Notes: generated by a model not told the origin, from the sequence alone. A DNA stretch of 64,000 nucleotides from Fructobacillus sp. EFB-N1 (GCF_001038455.1 NZ_LDUY01000022.1:85416-149415); one strand, 5' to 3'; positions 28,956 to 38,642 are shown, counted from the stretch's first letter. Numbers and translations are program-made.

Positions 28956-29360
28956 ATGCTTGATCAGCTGAAATCCGTTTTACAAGAACACAAACTTAAG
29001 GCAACTAATCAACGGTTGACCTTGCTAGAGTACATGATGAGTCATGACACCCACCCTACGGCGGAAATGATTCATAATGATTTGCCAGATATTTCTCTAG
29101 CAACTGTTTATAATACTTTGGAAAAATTTGTTAATGCTAAATTAGTCGTCGTGATTGAGGGAATTTCAGATGGTAAGCGTCACTACGATGCCGCCTCTCA
29201 TCCCCATTATCACGTCATTAATACGCAGACCAACGAGATTATCGATGCAGCTAACTTTGACCCTGCGCCCCTGATCAAGGCTGCCCAGGCTGCAACCGGT
29301 TTGCAAATTACCGAGTATCGAATCGATTTGTATGGCATCAAACCAAACGCGAACGACTAA
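28956..29360 (+). CDS. Fur/PerR-family regulator without cysteines
   Basis: A 134-residue Fur-superfamily repressor. The winged helix covers about 1-80 with the recognition helix in SLATVYNTLEKF. Regulatory-site ligands are kept: His in DTHPTAEMI, the His/Asp in GKRHYDAASHPHYH, and the Asp in NEIIDAANF, as in PerR. The protein contains no cysteine, so the usual structural CxxC...CxxC zinc site is absent. It is divergent from two VIT transporters and probably controls them and itself. PerR-like or Fur-like sensing cannot be decided from sequence. Confidence 0.88.
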   Translation: MLDQLKSVLQEHKLKATNQRLTLLEYMMSHDTHPTAEMIHNDLPDISLATVYNTLEKFVNAKLVVVIEGISDGKRHYDAASHPHYHVINTQTNEIIDAANFDPAPLIKAAQAATGLQITEYRIDLYGIKPNAND

Positions 29361-29375
29361 TTAACAATTGCAACA

Positions 29376-29416
29376 CAAAAAACCAGTACTGAAAAATTTC
29401 AGTACTGGTTTTTTTG
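29376..29416. terminator. Bidirectional terminator between the regulator and the PBP gene
   Basis: AAAAAACCAGTACTGAAA and its complement with T7, 3-base loop. Confidence 0.88.
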
Positions 29417-29441
29417 ATGCTTATTGTCTTTTTAACTAATT

Positions 29442-31481
29442 TTAACTTGGCTTATTCATCACAGTATCCCAAAAGGCATTAATAATTTCCTTTGAGATAC
29501 GACCATTTGTTCCATCCAAATAGGAGTTCAATCCTGGAATAGCCAAAGACATGGCAAATGGTTGACCTGGTACATAAGCCACCATTGACTCAGTATAAGT
29601 CGAATGACCATTGGTTGTTGTTTCGGCAGTACCAGTCTTGGCATAAACCTGTGGCGACAAGCCGTGCAAACTAGATCCCGTGTTATGTGGGTCTGAACCG
29701 TTGGCCACTCGGTACATTCCATTCTTAATGACATTCCATTGATCCGTGGTCAAAGAGACTTGACCTTGAAGTTGTGGTTGTGCCGTCCAAACGGTCTTTT
29801 GGTTCTTACCAGAAACATCACTCTGCAAAACCGAACCAACCAAGTGCGGCTGGACTAGGTAACCACCGTTAGCAATTACTGAAACGTAACGAGCCAACTG
29901 CATGGTGGTATAAGAATCGTACTGTCCGAAGGATTCGTACAAATATTTTCCAATATTGGCACCGTCTGTCGGTCCACGATAACCCGCTGTTTCGCCATCA
30001 ATATCGATTCCCGTCTTCGTTCCCAAGCCAAACTGTGCCAAACCATTGCGCAACGTTTGGAAGGCATCAGAACGAAGCTTCAACTGTTCACCCGGATAAT
30101 AAGTCTGACCACCGATTTTCATTCCCAATTGAACGAAGTAAGTGTTCGAAGACCGTTCCAAGGCTGTTGGGGCATCAACGGCCACCGGACTACCACCCTG
30201 GTTCCAGTATGAAGTAATGTTTGGCGTTCCTTGAATCTTAATCGCCTGATCATACATCGTATTGTTCGTTGGGGTGACCACGCCTTTTTGGAAACCAGTG
30301 GCCAGGATAGCTGGCTTAACAACAGACCCCATGACGATGGCAGCATTAATGTTTCCTAACGGATTGGCCGTCTTCGTTCCAGTCTTACTATCACGACTAA
30401 CCCCACCCATGGCATAAATTGCACCAGTATAGGGATTAATAACAGTCGCATAAGCTCCTTGCACATCACCCCCAGGCAAATTATCTTCCAAAATTTGTTG
30501 CACTTTCTTTTGGAAGGCAGAGTTGATGGTCAACTTCAAAGTGTCACCAGCCTGTCCCTCATACTTAATATCAGAACTCTTGACACCATTCATCGTCGAA
30601 ATCACCGTTTGTGATGGTGACCCCTTCAATAGTGATTCATACTGCTTTTCAAGAGCAAAGCTACCAACCGGTTCATTTTGTGAATAACCCTGTGCCAACA
30701 GTGTGTGCAATCGGTCTTCCGGCAAACCAGTTGATTCATTGGTGACCGTACCAACCATTGGTTCGAAATCATTCCCCTCAGGATAATCACGAGAGAAAGA
30801 CTCGCCAATCTTGATACCAGGCATATCAGACAACCGTTCCCCAATTTCAGCCTGTGCCTTATCGGAAACACCTGACTCTTGGATGTAGGTTGTTGATAGC
30901 GCGTAGGCTCCTGACATCTTTTGGAAAATCATCGCCTGGTTGGCATCAATATCCTTATCCAGATTATGATTCATCACGTACTGCGCTTGGTAAGTACTCA
31001 ATTGAGTAGACGACCAACCATCGGCAGTCTTCCCATATTGCTTTTGCAACTTCGTTTGAATCTTTGTTGCTTCCGTTGAGTTTGTCACGAGATAGTAATC
31101 GGCCTTCGCCCGATTACTTAAACGACTAGTATCGATTGAAATATACTTGGATAGCGTCTTGGCAATTTTAGCAATCTGGGCCGAAGTCGTTGTTTTTCCT
31201 CTAGTATAAGTCACTGCCGCTTCGGGCTTATTACCGGTAATGACTTTACCGGTACTATCATAAATCAGGCCACGCTGGGCGCTACCTAATTCAACGGTTT
31301 CATCGGACTTGCTAACCTCTGTTTCAAAGGCTGGTCCCTGTTTGATTGTCAGAAAGGCCAATTGAATAATCAATGCCATTGTTAAAGCAATGACGACGCC
31401 TAAAAGTAATTTTAGCCGGGATGGCAAGTTTGCTCTGGCGTCATTTTTATCACGGTCTTCAAGGTAAGGATTGCGCTTCAT
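29442..31481 (-). CDS. Class B penicillin-binding protein (PBP2b-like transpeptidase)
   Basis: A 679-residue class B PBP. A cytosolic tail and one membrane anchor (about 20-45) precede the PBP dimerisation domain with an extended insertion. The transpeptidase motifs are SVVK in IVMGSVVKPAI (SxxK), SSN in LERSSNTYFVQ (SxN) and KTG in VYAKTGTAETT. It cross-links peptidoglycan on the outer face of the membrane, in elongation or division. The ATG at 31481 is preferred because GGAAAG precedes it at good spacing. It stands alone, divergent from the yfhO gene. Confidence 0.93.
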   Translation of the reverse strand: MKRNPYLEDRDKNDARANLPSRLKLLLGVVIALTMALIIQLAFLTIKQGPAFETEVSKSDETVELGSAQRGLIYDSTGKVITGNKPEAAVTYTRGKTTTSAQIAKIAKTLSKYISIDTSRLSNRAKADYYLVTNSTEATKIQTKLQKQYGKTADGWSSTQLSTYQAQYVMNHNLDKDIDANQAMIFQKMSGAYALSTTYIQESGVSDKAQAEIGERLSDMPGIKIGESFSRDYPEGNDFEPMVGTVTNESTGLPEDRLHTLLAQGYSQNEPVGSFALEKQYESLLKGSPSQTVISTMNGVKSSDIKYEGQAGDTLKLTINSAFQKKVQQILEDNLPGGDVQGAYATVINPYTGAIYAMGGVSRDSKTGTKTANPLGNINAAIVMGSVVKPAILATGFQKGVVTPTNNTMYDQAIKIQGTPNITSYWNQGGSPVAVDAPTALERSSNTYFVQLGMKIGGQTYYPGEQLKLRSDAFQTLRNGLAQFGLGTKTGIDIDGETAGYRGPTDGANIGKYLYESFGQYDSYTTMQLARYVSVIANGGYLVQPHLVGSVLQSDVSGKNQKTVWTAQPQLQGQVSLTTDQWNVIKNGMYRVANGSDPHNTGSSLHGLSPQVYAKTGTAETTTNGHSTYTESMVAYVPGQPFAMSLAIPGLNSYLDGTNGRISKEIINAFWDTVMNKPS

Positions 31482-31580
31482 TTGAATTCTTTCCATTTAT
31501 GTTCATTATGATTCTCTCTACTTTACCATAAAAAGCGAATTTATCGCTAAATTTCAACCGAATTTTGTTATTCTAGAGGC

Positions 31581-34208
31581 ATGAATAATTACAGACAAAT
31601 CGCCCAAAAATACCTTTTTTCACCAGTCACGCTTTCCTTTCTAATTCCTGTTATTTTAATGACCGCCTATTTTGCTGGTCGCGGGATGACGCCCTTTGGT
31701 TCATCGACCATTTTAACGGTTGATTTGGGCCAGCAATACCTGGATTACTTTATTCAGTTTAAGCACACGATTCTATCTGATCCGTCTGCCTTTTTTTATT
31801 CCTTTTCATCAGGAATTGGTGGCGACATGGTTGGTGAATGGTCTTATTATTTAATGTCACCATTTAACCTCCTCTTCTTACTCGCCTCAACAAAAACCAT
31901 GCCCATTTGGATTTTAGTCGTAACCGTTTTAAAAATCGGTTTAGCCGGCTTTTCGATGGCGCTTTTAATTAAGAAGATGAATTGGCTGTCAGGCTATTGG
32001 ATTCTGATTTTTGCCATTAATTACCCACTCTCAGCCTGGTTTATCGCCAATGATTTAAACCTGCTATGGTTGGACACTGCCGCCATCTTCCCTTTGCTGA
32101 TTCTGTCATTAGAACGACTCCTGGCCCACAAGGGTTCCGGGGCCTTTTTGGCAATGCTGGTGGCGACGATTATCACCAATTATTACATCGCCTGGATGGT
32201 GGGACTCTTCTTATTTCTTTATGTTCCCTTTCGCCTGTTTGACGGTCAAATCAAAAATCGGCTAAAAATTGTTTTCACATTGGTAAAATCAGGAATCTTA
32301 AGCATTTTTTTAACCGCTTGGCTTTGGTTACCGACCTACGCCCAACTGAAGATGGGGAAAACAACTCACAATTCCACCTGGCTATTCAAATTTGATAATA
32401 ACCCACTGTTATTATTCCTGAAGTTAATGCCTGGTTCCTTTGATTTTGATCAAATGCAAACCGGTCAGGCTAATTTTTTAGTAGCACCATTAATTTTGAT
32501 TGCTCTCTGGGCCTTTTTTGCTAGCAAAAAATTTTTACTTCGTGAAAAATTGATGGCCGCCCTCATCTTAGTGATTTTAATTTTAGCAACGACCTTTGCA
32601 CCATTGATTTTACTTTTCCATGGTGGGCAATACCCCGTTTGGTACCCAGCTCGGTTCTCTTTTTTGATTTCCTTCTTTTTAATTGTCCTTGCTGCCAAGG
32701 GCTTTCAGCCAAATTGGCAGCCCAGCCTGTTCGCCCGTACTTTTTACCTTGTGGCTGTTTTAGCACTAACAATCTGGGGATCTAGCCAACTGCTAAAGGT
32801 ATCTTACCTTGATAAAAATGCACTTCTCGGCTTTCTCTTCGGCTACCTTTTAACCATCCTGATTTTAATTGTGATGGACGGCAATCAAGTGAAGATGTTG
32901 CTTCTATTGATTGTGACCACTGGCTACCTGATTTTTAATGCTGGCAAGACGTTAAACCACCTTTCCTATCTAACAAAGGCCACCTATGAGGCTGGCGTTA
33001 CCCGACTCACGGCAGTTTCCAAAGCAGCCACTAAGAACGATAATTCTTGGTATCGCATTAGTCAGGGCCTCAGTCGAACCTATAACGATGGCTTTTCGGC
33101 TAACTTTAAGGCTGGCAGCCATTTTTCATCCCTGCTCCCTGCCACTACAGGTCAGTTTTACCAAAACATCGGCCAAATCGAAGGTGATTCCAAAATTGCC
33201 TACGATAATGGCACTACCATCACCGATTCTCTGCTGGCCTTTAAATACTTTATCCAAACAACCGGCCACTTAAATACTAGTTCCGCCTATTTGAAGCAAA
33301 GCAATCGTCCCGACTACAATCAGCAAAAGAGCGTTGCTAGTGGCAAAAATTGGGCACTAAAAGAGAATCCAACTGCTCTTAGCCTGGCCTATGCTGCTTC
33401 AAATCAGGCATTGACCACTCCACTATCCGTGCGTTACCCACTGGTCAATCAGGCAAACCTTCTTGCCAGCCTTGCCGGTCAATCGGACCAGCAATTACTT
33501 TATCGAGAACCTTTCCAGATTCTCAAAACTGAAAACTTAACAACGCCGACTGATTTGACGGGTGGGACAATTCAAAAGGTCAATAAGCATAAGAAAGCTA
33601 TCTTAACCTTAGTTTACACACCAACAACTAATGATTCTTACTACCTTAATATTGGCGGCGCAATCAACCTTGATTCAGTCGACCTTCGACTCAATGGTGA
33701 ACTCCTGACCCAGTCAAGTTCATATAACCATACGGTGGCCCTGAACCTCAACACCAACAAGAAGGACCAGCCTCAAATCTTAACAATTACCTTAAATGAC
33801 GGGGCTAATTCACGTTACCTTGACGACTTCGCCATCTACTACTTCGATCAACAAGCCGTTAACCAAGACCTAGCAAAACTAAAACAACACTCACTAACCA
33901 TTAAAAATGCCAATTCACGCAAAATTAGTGGTACGATTGTAACAACAGCCGACCAACCCTTAATTATGACTAGTATTCCAGCTGCCTCAGGTTGGCAGGC
34001 CAAGGTTGATGGCAAGGTGGTCAAAACAAAGACAGTGCTCCAAGGGCTGATTGCCATTCCGACACCCCCTGGTAAGCACCACGTAACCTTAACCTATACA
34101 CCACCGCTGCTAGTGCCCGGTCTCTTTTTATCAATGCTAACAGCACTCTTAATCGCTGCCTATGCATCATTTAAAAAGAATCGACGACAAGCCTTGCGCC
34201 GAGGCTAG
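31581..34208 (+). CDS. YfhO family membrane protein
   Basis: An 875-residue multipass protein. About 12-14 membrane helices occupy the N-terminal half. A large extracytoplasmic part (about 480-840) with beta-rich sequence and one more C-terminal helix follow. LTVDLGQQYLDYFIQFKHTI near residue 45 and the GIGGDMVGEWSYYLMSPFNL stretch match the YfhO family. Relatives with CsbB/GtcA help decorate teichoic acids with sugars on the outer side of the membrane. No such partner is adjacent here, so the exact role is inferred. Confidence 0.88.
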   Translation: MNNYRQIAQKYLFSPVTLSFLIPVILMTAYFAGRGMTPFGSSTILTVDLGQQYLDYFIQFKHTILSDPSAFFYSFSSGIGGDMVGEWSYYLMSPFNLLFLLASTKTMPIWILVVTVLKIGLAGFSMALLIKKMNWLSGYWILIFAINYPLSAWFIANDLNLLWLDTAAIFPLLILSLERLLAHKGSGAFLAMLVATIITNYYIAWMVGLFLFLYVPFRLFDGQIKNRLKIVFTLVKSGILSIFLTAWLWLPTYAQLKMGKTTHNSTWLFKFDNNPLLLFLKLMPGSFDFDQMQTGQANFLVAPLILIALWAFFASKKFLLREKLMAALILVILILATTFAPLILLFHGGQYPVWYPARFSFLISFFLIVLAAKGFQPNWQPSLFARTFYLVAVLALTIWGSSQLLKVSYLDKNALLGFLFGYLLTILILIVMDGNQVKMLLLLIVTTGYLIFNAGKTLNHLSYLTKATYEAGVTRLTAVSKAATKNDNSWYRISQGLSRTYNDGFSANFKAGSHFSSLLPATTGQFYQNIGQIEGDSKIAYDNGTTITDSLLAFKYFIQTTGHLNTSSAYLKQSNRPDYNQQKSVASGKNWALKENPTALSLAYAASNQALTTPLSVRYPLVNQANLLASLAGQSDQQLLYREPFQILKTENLTTPTDLTGGTIQKVNKHKKAILTLVYTPTTNDSYYLNIGGAINLDSVDLRLNGELLTQSSSYNHTVALNLNTNKKDQPQILTITLNDGANSRYLDDFAIYYFDQQAVNQDLAKLKQHSLTIKNANSRKISGTIVTTADQPLIMTSIPAASGWQAKVDGKVVKTKTVLQGLIAIPTPPGKHHVTLTYTPPLLVPGLFLSMLTALLIAAYASFKKNRRQALRRG

Positions 34209-34222
34209 GACCGTGATATATT
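34194..34222 (+). promoter_or_regulatory. Promoter of greA inside the end of the yfhO gene
   Basis: TTGCGC (34194-34199), 17 bases, TATATT (34217-34222) with an extended TG motif. The -35 lies in the last codons of the upstream gene. Confidence 0.5.
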
Positions 34223-34270
34223 CAACGTGCTGTATTTTTTGTGCTACATGGCACTGAAAGGAAGAGAACC

Positions 34271-34762
34271 ATGGCGGAAGAAAAGAAATTCCCAATGACG
34301 GCCGCAGGTCGTGACAAATTGCAAGCGGAGCTTGATGACTTAATTACCAAGCAACGTCCAAAAATTACTAACCGCATTCAAATCGCACGTTCATACGGCG
34401 ATTTGTCTGAAAACTCTGAATACCAATCAGCAAAGGACGAACAAGCCTTTGTTGAAGGACGGATTGTGACCGTTCGCAAGATGATTGAAAACGCTGAAAT
34501 TATTTCAGCTGACAACTCTGACAGCGATGAAGTGACATTGGGTAAGGAAGTAATCTTTAAGGAACTTCCAGATGAAGATCCCGAAACCTATACTATCGTT
34601 GGTTCTGTTGAAGCGGATCCAATGGCTGGTAAGATTTCAAATGAATCACCAATGGCTGCTGCCTTGCTTGGCAAGCATAAGGGCGACACCGTTAAGGTGC
34701 CATTGCCTAACAACGTTGAAATTCAAGTTGAAATCTTGTCTGTTAAGACAAAGCAAGACTAA
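34271..34762 (+). CDS. greA: Transcription elongation factor GreA
   Basis: A 163-residue GreA. It enters the RNA polymerase secondary channel and rescues backtracked complexes by stimulating RNA cleavage. The N-terminal coiled coil (about 10-80) carries the acidic tip in [18 protein letters not shown]. The C-terminal FKBP-like domain shows the [16 protein letters not shown] motif. An upstream ATG in frame exists, but the ATG at 34271 follows AAGGAAGAG and gives the usual N-terminus [10 protein letters not shown]. Confidence 0.97.
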   Translation: MAEEKKFPMTAAGRDKLQAELDDLITKQRPKITNRIQIARSYGDLSENSEYQSAKDEQAFVEGRIVTVRKMIENAEIISADNSDSDEVTLGKEVIFKELPDEDPETYTIVGSVEADPMAGKISNESPMAAALLGKHKGDTVKVPLPNNVEIQVEILSVKTKQD

Positions 34763-34767
34763 ATTAG

Positions 34768-34800
34768 AAAACCATTCAATTCAGTTTGAGTGGTTTTTTT
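34768..34800 (+). terminator. Terminator of greA
   Basis: AAAACCATTCAA pairs with TTGAGTGGTTTT (one wobble) and is followed by a T run. Confidence 0.8.
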
Positions 34801-34825
34801 GATGTTAAGATAAAATCAGCAAAGC

Positions 34826-34866
34826 AAAAGGCGGGTCCTTCCATTTTTTGGAAGGGCCCGCCTTTC
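34826..34866 (-). terminator. Terminator of the GRP sugar transporter gene
   Basis: AAAGGCGGGCCCTTCCA and TGGAAGGACCCGCCTTT on the minus strand, loop AAAAA. Confidence 0.8.
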
Positions 34867-34904
34867 TGATTTATATTATGTTGCTTATATGATGAATTAA
34901 TAAA

Positions 34905-35849
34905 TTATGCGAAGGAGTGAATGTTACCAATCAAGATAGCACCAATCAAAACCAAGAGTGTTCCGGCAATGATAAACTTCATTTGAGTAGAAGTCTTCTT
35001 TTCATGCAAAATATAGATACCACCAAAGGTACCAACAACGATACTCAACTGTGACAAAGCAGTAGCAATCGTTTGACCAACGGCCGGGTTAGCAGATGAA
35101 ACGAACATGAAGATGTTTCCAACGGCCCAAACCAAACCAGTTACCAAGTTCTTCCAAGTTGGCTTTGAGAACATTTGCTTTCCTTCGCGGAAGACGAAGA
35201 GCACGATGATCAATGAACCGATTACCTGACCGATGGCCTGAGGACCAACGATGGCCGTCATGTAGTTCAAACCGTGACCGGCAGACTTGATGTCATCTGA
35301 AATATAACCAATCTTTGACAAGAAGTTAGGCAAAACGAAGTAGAGCATGAAGCCCGCAGTTGACATCACTAAGTAGAAGATTCCCTTAGCATCAATCTTT
35401 GAAGGCGTTGCGGCTGTCTTATCTGGCTTTGAAATGAAGGTTGCACCAGTCACGACCAAGGCGATTGAGATAACCCCAACAATCCACATAGCGGCGTTCT
35501 TCCACTCACCCAAGAGAGTGGCAGCCAACAGAGCGTTCATAATGATCTGGCCGGCTGTTGACAAAGGCATTCCCAATGAAACACCCATTTCCTTGAAGAG
35601 CAAGAACTGGAAAACCATCCCCATGGCCCAAACCAATCCTGATAGAATACCGACAACCCAGATTTCAGAACCAAGATAGAAGCCGTGTGGTAATACGAAA
35701 CCGAAGAGTGTCAGCATTCCGAAAATCAATGCTCCAATTGACATTCCGAAAGTTTGTTGTGAGGCAGATCCGCCCATCTTTGTTGATACGAGCCCAACTG
35801 AACCCCAGAACAAAGCTGAGAGCAAGGCAATTAAAATTGCAAAATTCAT
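34905..35849 (-). CDS. GRP (glucose/ribose) transporter of the DMT superfamily
   Basis: A 314-residue membrane protein with ten predicted helices in two similar halves (DMT fold). SALFWGSVGLVSTKMGG at the start and GMPLSTAGQIIMNALL are typical of the GlcU/RbsU group, which takes up glucose or ribose with protons and without phosphorylation. No kinase lies beside it, so the sugar stays open. A perfect CcpA operator overlaps its promoter, which fits a sugar-regulated transporter. SD AAAGGAAC precedes the ATG. Confidence 0.9.
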   Translation of the reverse strand: MNFAILIALLSALFWGSVGLVSTKMGGSASQQTFGMSIGALIFGMLTLFGFVLPHGFYLGSEIWVVGILSGLVWAMGMVFQFLLFKEMGVSLGMPLSTAGQIIMNALLAATLLGEWKNAAMWIVGVISIALVVTGATFISKPDKTAATPSKIDAKGIFYLVMSTAGFMLYFVLPNFLSKIGYISDDIKSAGHGLNYMTAIVGPQAIGQVIGSLIIVLFVFREGKQMFSKPTWKNLVTGLVWAVGNIFMFVSSANPAVGQTIATALSQLSIVVGTFGGIYILHEKKTSTQMKFIIAGTLLVLIGAILIGNIHSFA

Positions 35850-35885
35850 AATGTTTAAGTTCCTTTCACTTATCTTACAAGCTAT

Positions 35886-35914
35886 ATTCTACACGAATGT
35901 AAACGGTTACACAA
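35886..35914 (-). promoter_or_regulatory. CcpA (cre) site overlapping the GRP transporter promoter
   Basis: TGTAAACGGTTACA (35898-35911) fits the cre consensus TGWAANCGNTNWCA at every position. It lies between and over the candidate -35 TTGTGT (35909-35914) and -10 TAGAAT (35886-35891). Binding would repress transcription when preferred sugar is present. Confidence 0.8.
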
Positions 35915-35942
35915 CGTTTTTTACAAAAAAATTTCACGAAAT

Positions 35943-35969
35943 AAAAAAAAGCCTGACAAAGCAGACTTT
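35943..35969 (-). terminator. Terminator of the MltG-GH73 gene
   Basis: Minus strand AAGTCTG pairs with CAGGCTT (one wobble) and is followed by T8. Confidence 0.75.
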
Positions 35970-35975
35970 CAAAGG

Positions 35976-37193
35976 TTAATTTTTATCGTATTGAGCTAAG
36001 TTCCAATTTTCAATAATCTGGATAATCAGCTTTGGATAACTAGGATCTGTGGCATAACCATCAGTTGACAATGCTTGGGCAGCATCCTTGTAATTTTTAG
36101 CAGCCAAGACATCAGCAAACTGGTTGGCATTCCAAGTATTTCCATTGGCGATTGTCTTAGCGTGAGCCTTCATGGAATCTTGATAAGAGTCGTAAACTGC
36201 AAAACGAGCATTCTTCGTCACCGTTTGACCGTTTTCAACTTCTTGAGTCTGCAAAACGACTGATTTACCAGCTGTTGTGTCATCCGTCTTCACACCATAG
36301 TAATTATTATACTTTGATGACAACGCAGAATCGTCCCAGTTTGATTCGTGGATAGCCTGAGCGATTGAAATTGACGCCAGAATACCATACTGGGATTGAA
36401 GACTCTGGCTATATGGCGCAATCTTCCTAATAAAGGCTAAACGCCGGTCAAACTCTTTCTTACCGCCGTTTTCCGCTAGCAAAATGGCTGTCGATGCCGG
36501 AATCTTATTGGCTTTCAATTGAGCATAATATGGCTTTAAGGTCTTATTCGTCTGTTTCAACATGGTCATGACCAAATCCTTGGCAGACTTTTCTTTCTTG
36601 AAACGATAGATTCCTGGATAGACGAAATCATACAAAGTCTGGTCACTCTTGGCATTTAAGAATAACTGTGGGTATTCCTTCTTAGCTTGAGCAATTAAAT
36701 CACTATCACTATAAGCAGCCAATAAATCAGACTTTGATACACCAGCAGCATCAGCAATTGTTTGTGCCGTCTGCTCTGCTGTCTTCGTATTTGAAATAAA
36801 GGTATAGCCGGAAGACAAAACCGGTTCAGCTCCAGAACCCTCTGTTAATTCTTGGTAAATCTCAGCAATATCTTGAACCTGTGACAAGGGATAAGTGCCA
36901 CCCGCAATATCTTTAGCCCCATACTTATTTGCATAACTAACAAAGTAGCGACTATTGCGGATAATCCCCTCTTTTTGCAACTGGGCACCGATTTCCTTGA
37001 CGCTCGCCTTGTCCTTGACTGTAACCATCGTGACCGCGGTGTCATTTGGATTCTTTGCCTGATATCCCTGGCGATTGAACCAGAAGGCCCCACCAGCTGC
37101 TAATAGCAAAACGAATAGGATCATGATAATTCGGAACCGCCAACTATGTTTTTTGCGTTTCTTTGACGATTGCCGACGTTTTTCAAATTCCAT
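35976..37193 (-). CDS. MltG-like (YceG) domain fused to a GH73 glucosaminidase domain
   Basis: A 405-residue membrane-anchored cell-wall protein. A basic cytosolic stretch (KKRKKHSWRFR) is followed by one membrane helix (20-40). An MltG/YceG-like region follows (about 55-260) with VKEIGAQLQKEGIIRN. Where MltG normally has the catalytic LASxVEKE glutamate, this protein reads AILLAENGGKKEFDRR, so the catalytic Glu seems replaced. From about 265 to the end lies a GH73 endo-beta-N-acetylglucosaminidase domain: SISIAQAIHESNWDDS contains the catalytic Glu (about 283). It may cut glycan strands by the GH73 domain alone. The frame also opens at TTG 37208; the ATG at 37193 was chosen. greA, a usual mltG neighbour in Firmicutes, is nearby. 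Confidence 0.82.
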   Translation of the reverse strand: MEFEKRRQSSKKRKKHSWRFRIIMILFVLLLAAGGAFWFNRQGYQAKNPNDTAVTMVTVKDKASVKEIGAQLQKEGIIRNSRYFVSYANKYGAKDIAGGTYPLSQVQDIAEIYQELTEGSGAEPVLSSGYTFISNTKTAEQTAQTIADAAGVSKSDLLAAYSDSDLIAQAKKEYPQLFLNAKSDQTLYDFVYPGIYRFKKEKSAKDLVMTMLKQTNKTLKPYYAQLKANKIPASTAILLAENGGKKEFDRRLAFIRKIAPYSQSLQSQYGILASISIAQAIHESNWDDSALSSKYNNYYGVKTDDTTAGKSVVLQTQEVENGQTVTKNARFAVYDSYQDSMKAHAKTIANGNTWNANQFADVLAAKNYKDAAQALSTDGYATDPSYPKLIIQIIENWNLAQYDKN

Positions 37194-37300
37194 CAGTAAT
37201 GTTTCCAATCTTCAATCTTATTTCGCCTGATCAACTCGATTTGTACGGGAGTTTAACCAGCAACTCCTAGTATACTACCCTTTATAAAGAAATATAATTA

Positions 37301-37344
37301 AAAAAACATAACGAGTGCAAGCAGCGTTGTACTCATTATGTTTT
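37301..37344 (-). terminator. Terminator of ackA
   Basis: Minus strand AAAACATAATGAGT and ACTCGTTATGTTTT (one wobble), continuing inward, followed by T7. Confidence 0.8.
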
Positions 37345-37367
37345 CCTTTGATTAAGTAATTATAAAA

Positions 37368-38600
37368 TTAAGCCATCAATTCTTGCACATCTCGAGCAAT
37401 CATCAATTCTTCATCAGTTGGCACAACCAAAGTCTTAATCTTGGCATCAGCAGCTGAAACATCAGCCTCTTCACGGCAACCAGTGTTCTTATCCTGGTCA
37501 ATCTTGATGCCAAAGTAACCTAAGCGGTCAACGACTTCTTCTCGAACCCAATCAGCATTCTCACCAATCCCGGCAGTAAAGACCAAAGCATCGGCACCAC
37601 CCATTTCAGCAATGTATTGACCGATGTAACGAACAACACGGTCAACAAAGATTTTAATTGCCAAATCAGCCTGTTCGTTGTCCTTACGGGCAGCCAAGAG
37701 ATCACGCATATCACTTGAGACCTGTGAAATTCCCTGCAATCCTGATTTCTTGTTCAGAATTGTCAACATGTCTTCATTTGACAAATTTTCCTTGGTTTGG
37801 ATAAAGTTTACCAATGAAGCATCCACATCCCCTGAACGAGTCGCCATCGTCACACCTGCTAATGGTGTGAAGCCCATTGATGTATCAAATGACTTACCGC
37901 CCTTAACAGCCGTAATTGAAGCACCGGCACCAAGGTGCAAGGTAATCAACTTCAAGTCCTTCAAATTCTTGCCTAAGATGTCAGCAGCACGACCGGCAAC
38001 ATAACGATGTGAAGTTCCGTGAGCACCATACTTACGTGCACCATACTTTTCATAGTATTCATAAGGTAATGAGTAAAGGTAGTTCACCTTTGGCATTGTC
38101 TGATGGAAAGAAGTATCAAAGACGGCGACAGAAGTTGCGTCTGGCAATAACTTTTGGAAAGCACGGATGCCCAACGCGTTGGCTGGGTTGTGCAATGGTG
38201 CATAATCAGCCAATTCATCAATCTTAGCTAAGACATCATCGTTCACCAAAACAGACTTGTCAAAGTATTCACCACCAGCAACAACGCGATGACCAACACC
38301 AACGATTTCGCTAAAGTCTTGGATAATATCCAATTCTGACAACTTTTCAAGCATCAAGTTAATGGCAACTTGGTGGTCCTTGATGGCGGTAACGGTCTTA
38401 AACTTAGCCTTGTCACCAGATACCTCAACATCAGCATTCTTGGCCGCTTGATCATTGGCCGCAAACTTGATCGTTACAATGGCATCATCCATTCCGATTC
38501 GTTCAATTAACCCTTGGGCGATTACTTGCTCTTGTGGCATCTCTAAGAGCTGAAACTTCAATGAAGAACTACCGGCATTCACTGCCATAATCTTTGCCAT
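37368..38600 (-). CDS. ackA: Acetate kinase
   Basis: A 410-residue AckA. It makes ATP and acetate from acetyl phosphate, the last step of the acetate branch in heterofermentation. Motifs visible: MAVNAGSSSLKFQLLE (phosphate-binding start), VAVFDTSFHQTMP (about 153), HLGAGASITAVKGG (about 220) and FTAGIGENADWVREE (about 340). It follows the ytxK-type methyltransferase and the comG operon, an order conserved in Firmicutes. SD AGGTGG precedes the ATG. Confidence 0.98.
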   Translation of the reverse strand: MAKIMAVNAGSSSLKFQLLEMPQEQVIAQGLIERIGMDDAIVTIKFAANDQAAKNADVEVSGDKAKFKTVTAIKDHQVAINLMLEKLSELDIIQDFSEIVGVGHRVVAGGEYFDKSVLVNDDVLAKIDELADYAPLHNPANALGIRAFQKLLPDATSVAVFDTSFHQTMPKVNYLYSLPYEYYEKYGARKYGAHGTSHRYVAGRAADILGKNLKDLKLITLHLGAGASITAVKGGKSFDTSMGFTPLAGVTMATRSGDVDASLVNFIQTKENLSNEDMLTILNKKSGLQGISQVSSDMRDLLAARKDNEQADLAIKIFVDRVVRYIGQYIAEMGGADALVFTAGIGENADWVREEVVDRLGYFGIKIDQDKNTGCREEADVSAADAKIKTLVVPTDEELMIARDVQELMA

Positions 38601-38642
38601 GAAAAAAATCCACCTATCTTTGTTTTTTAATTCATTTCTAAC

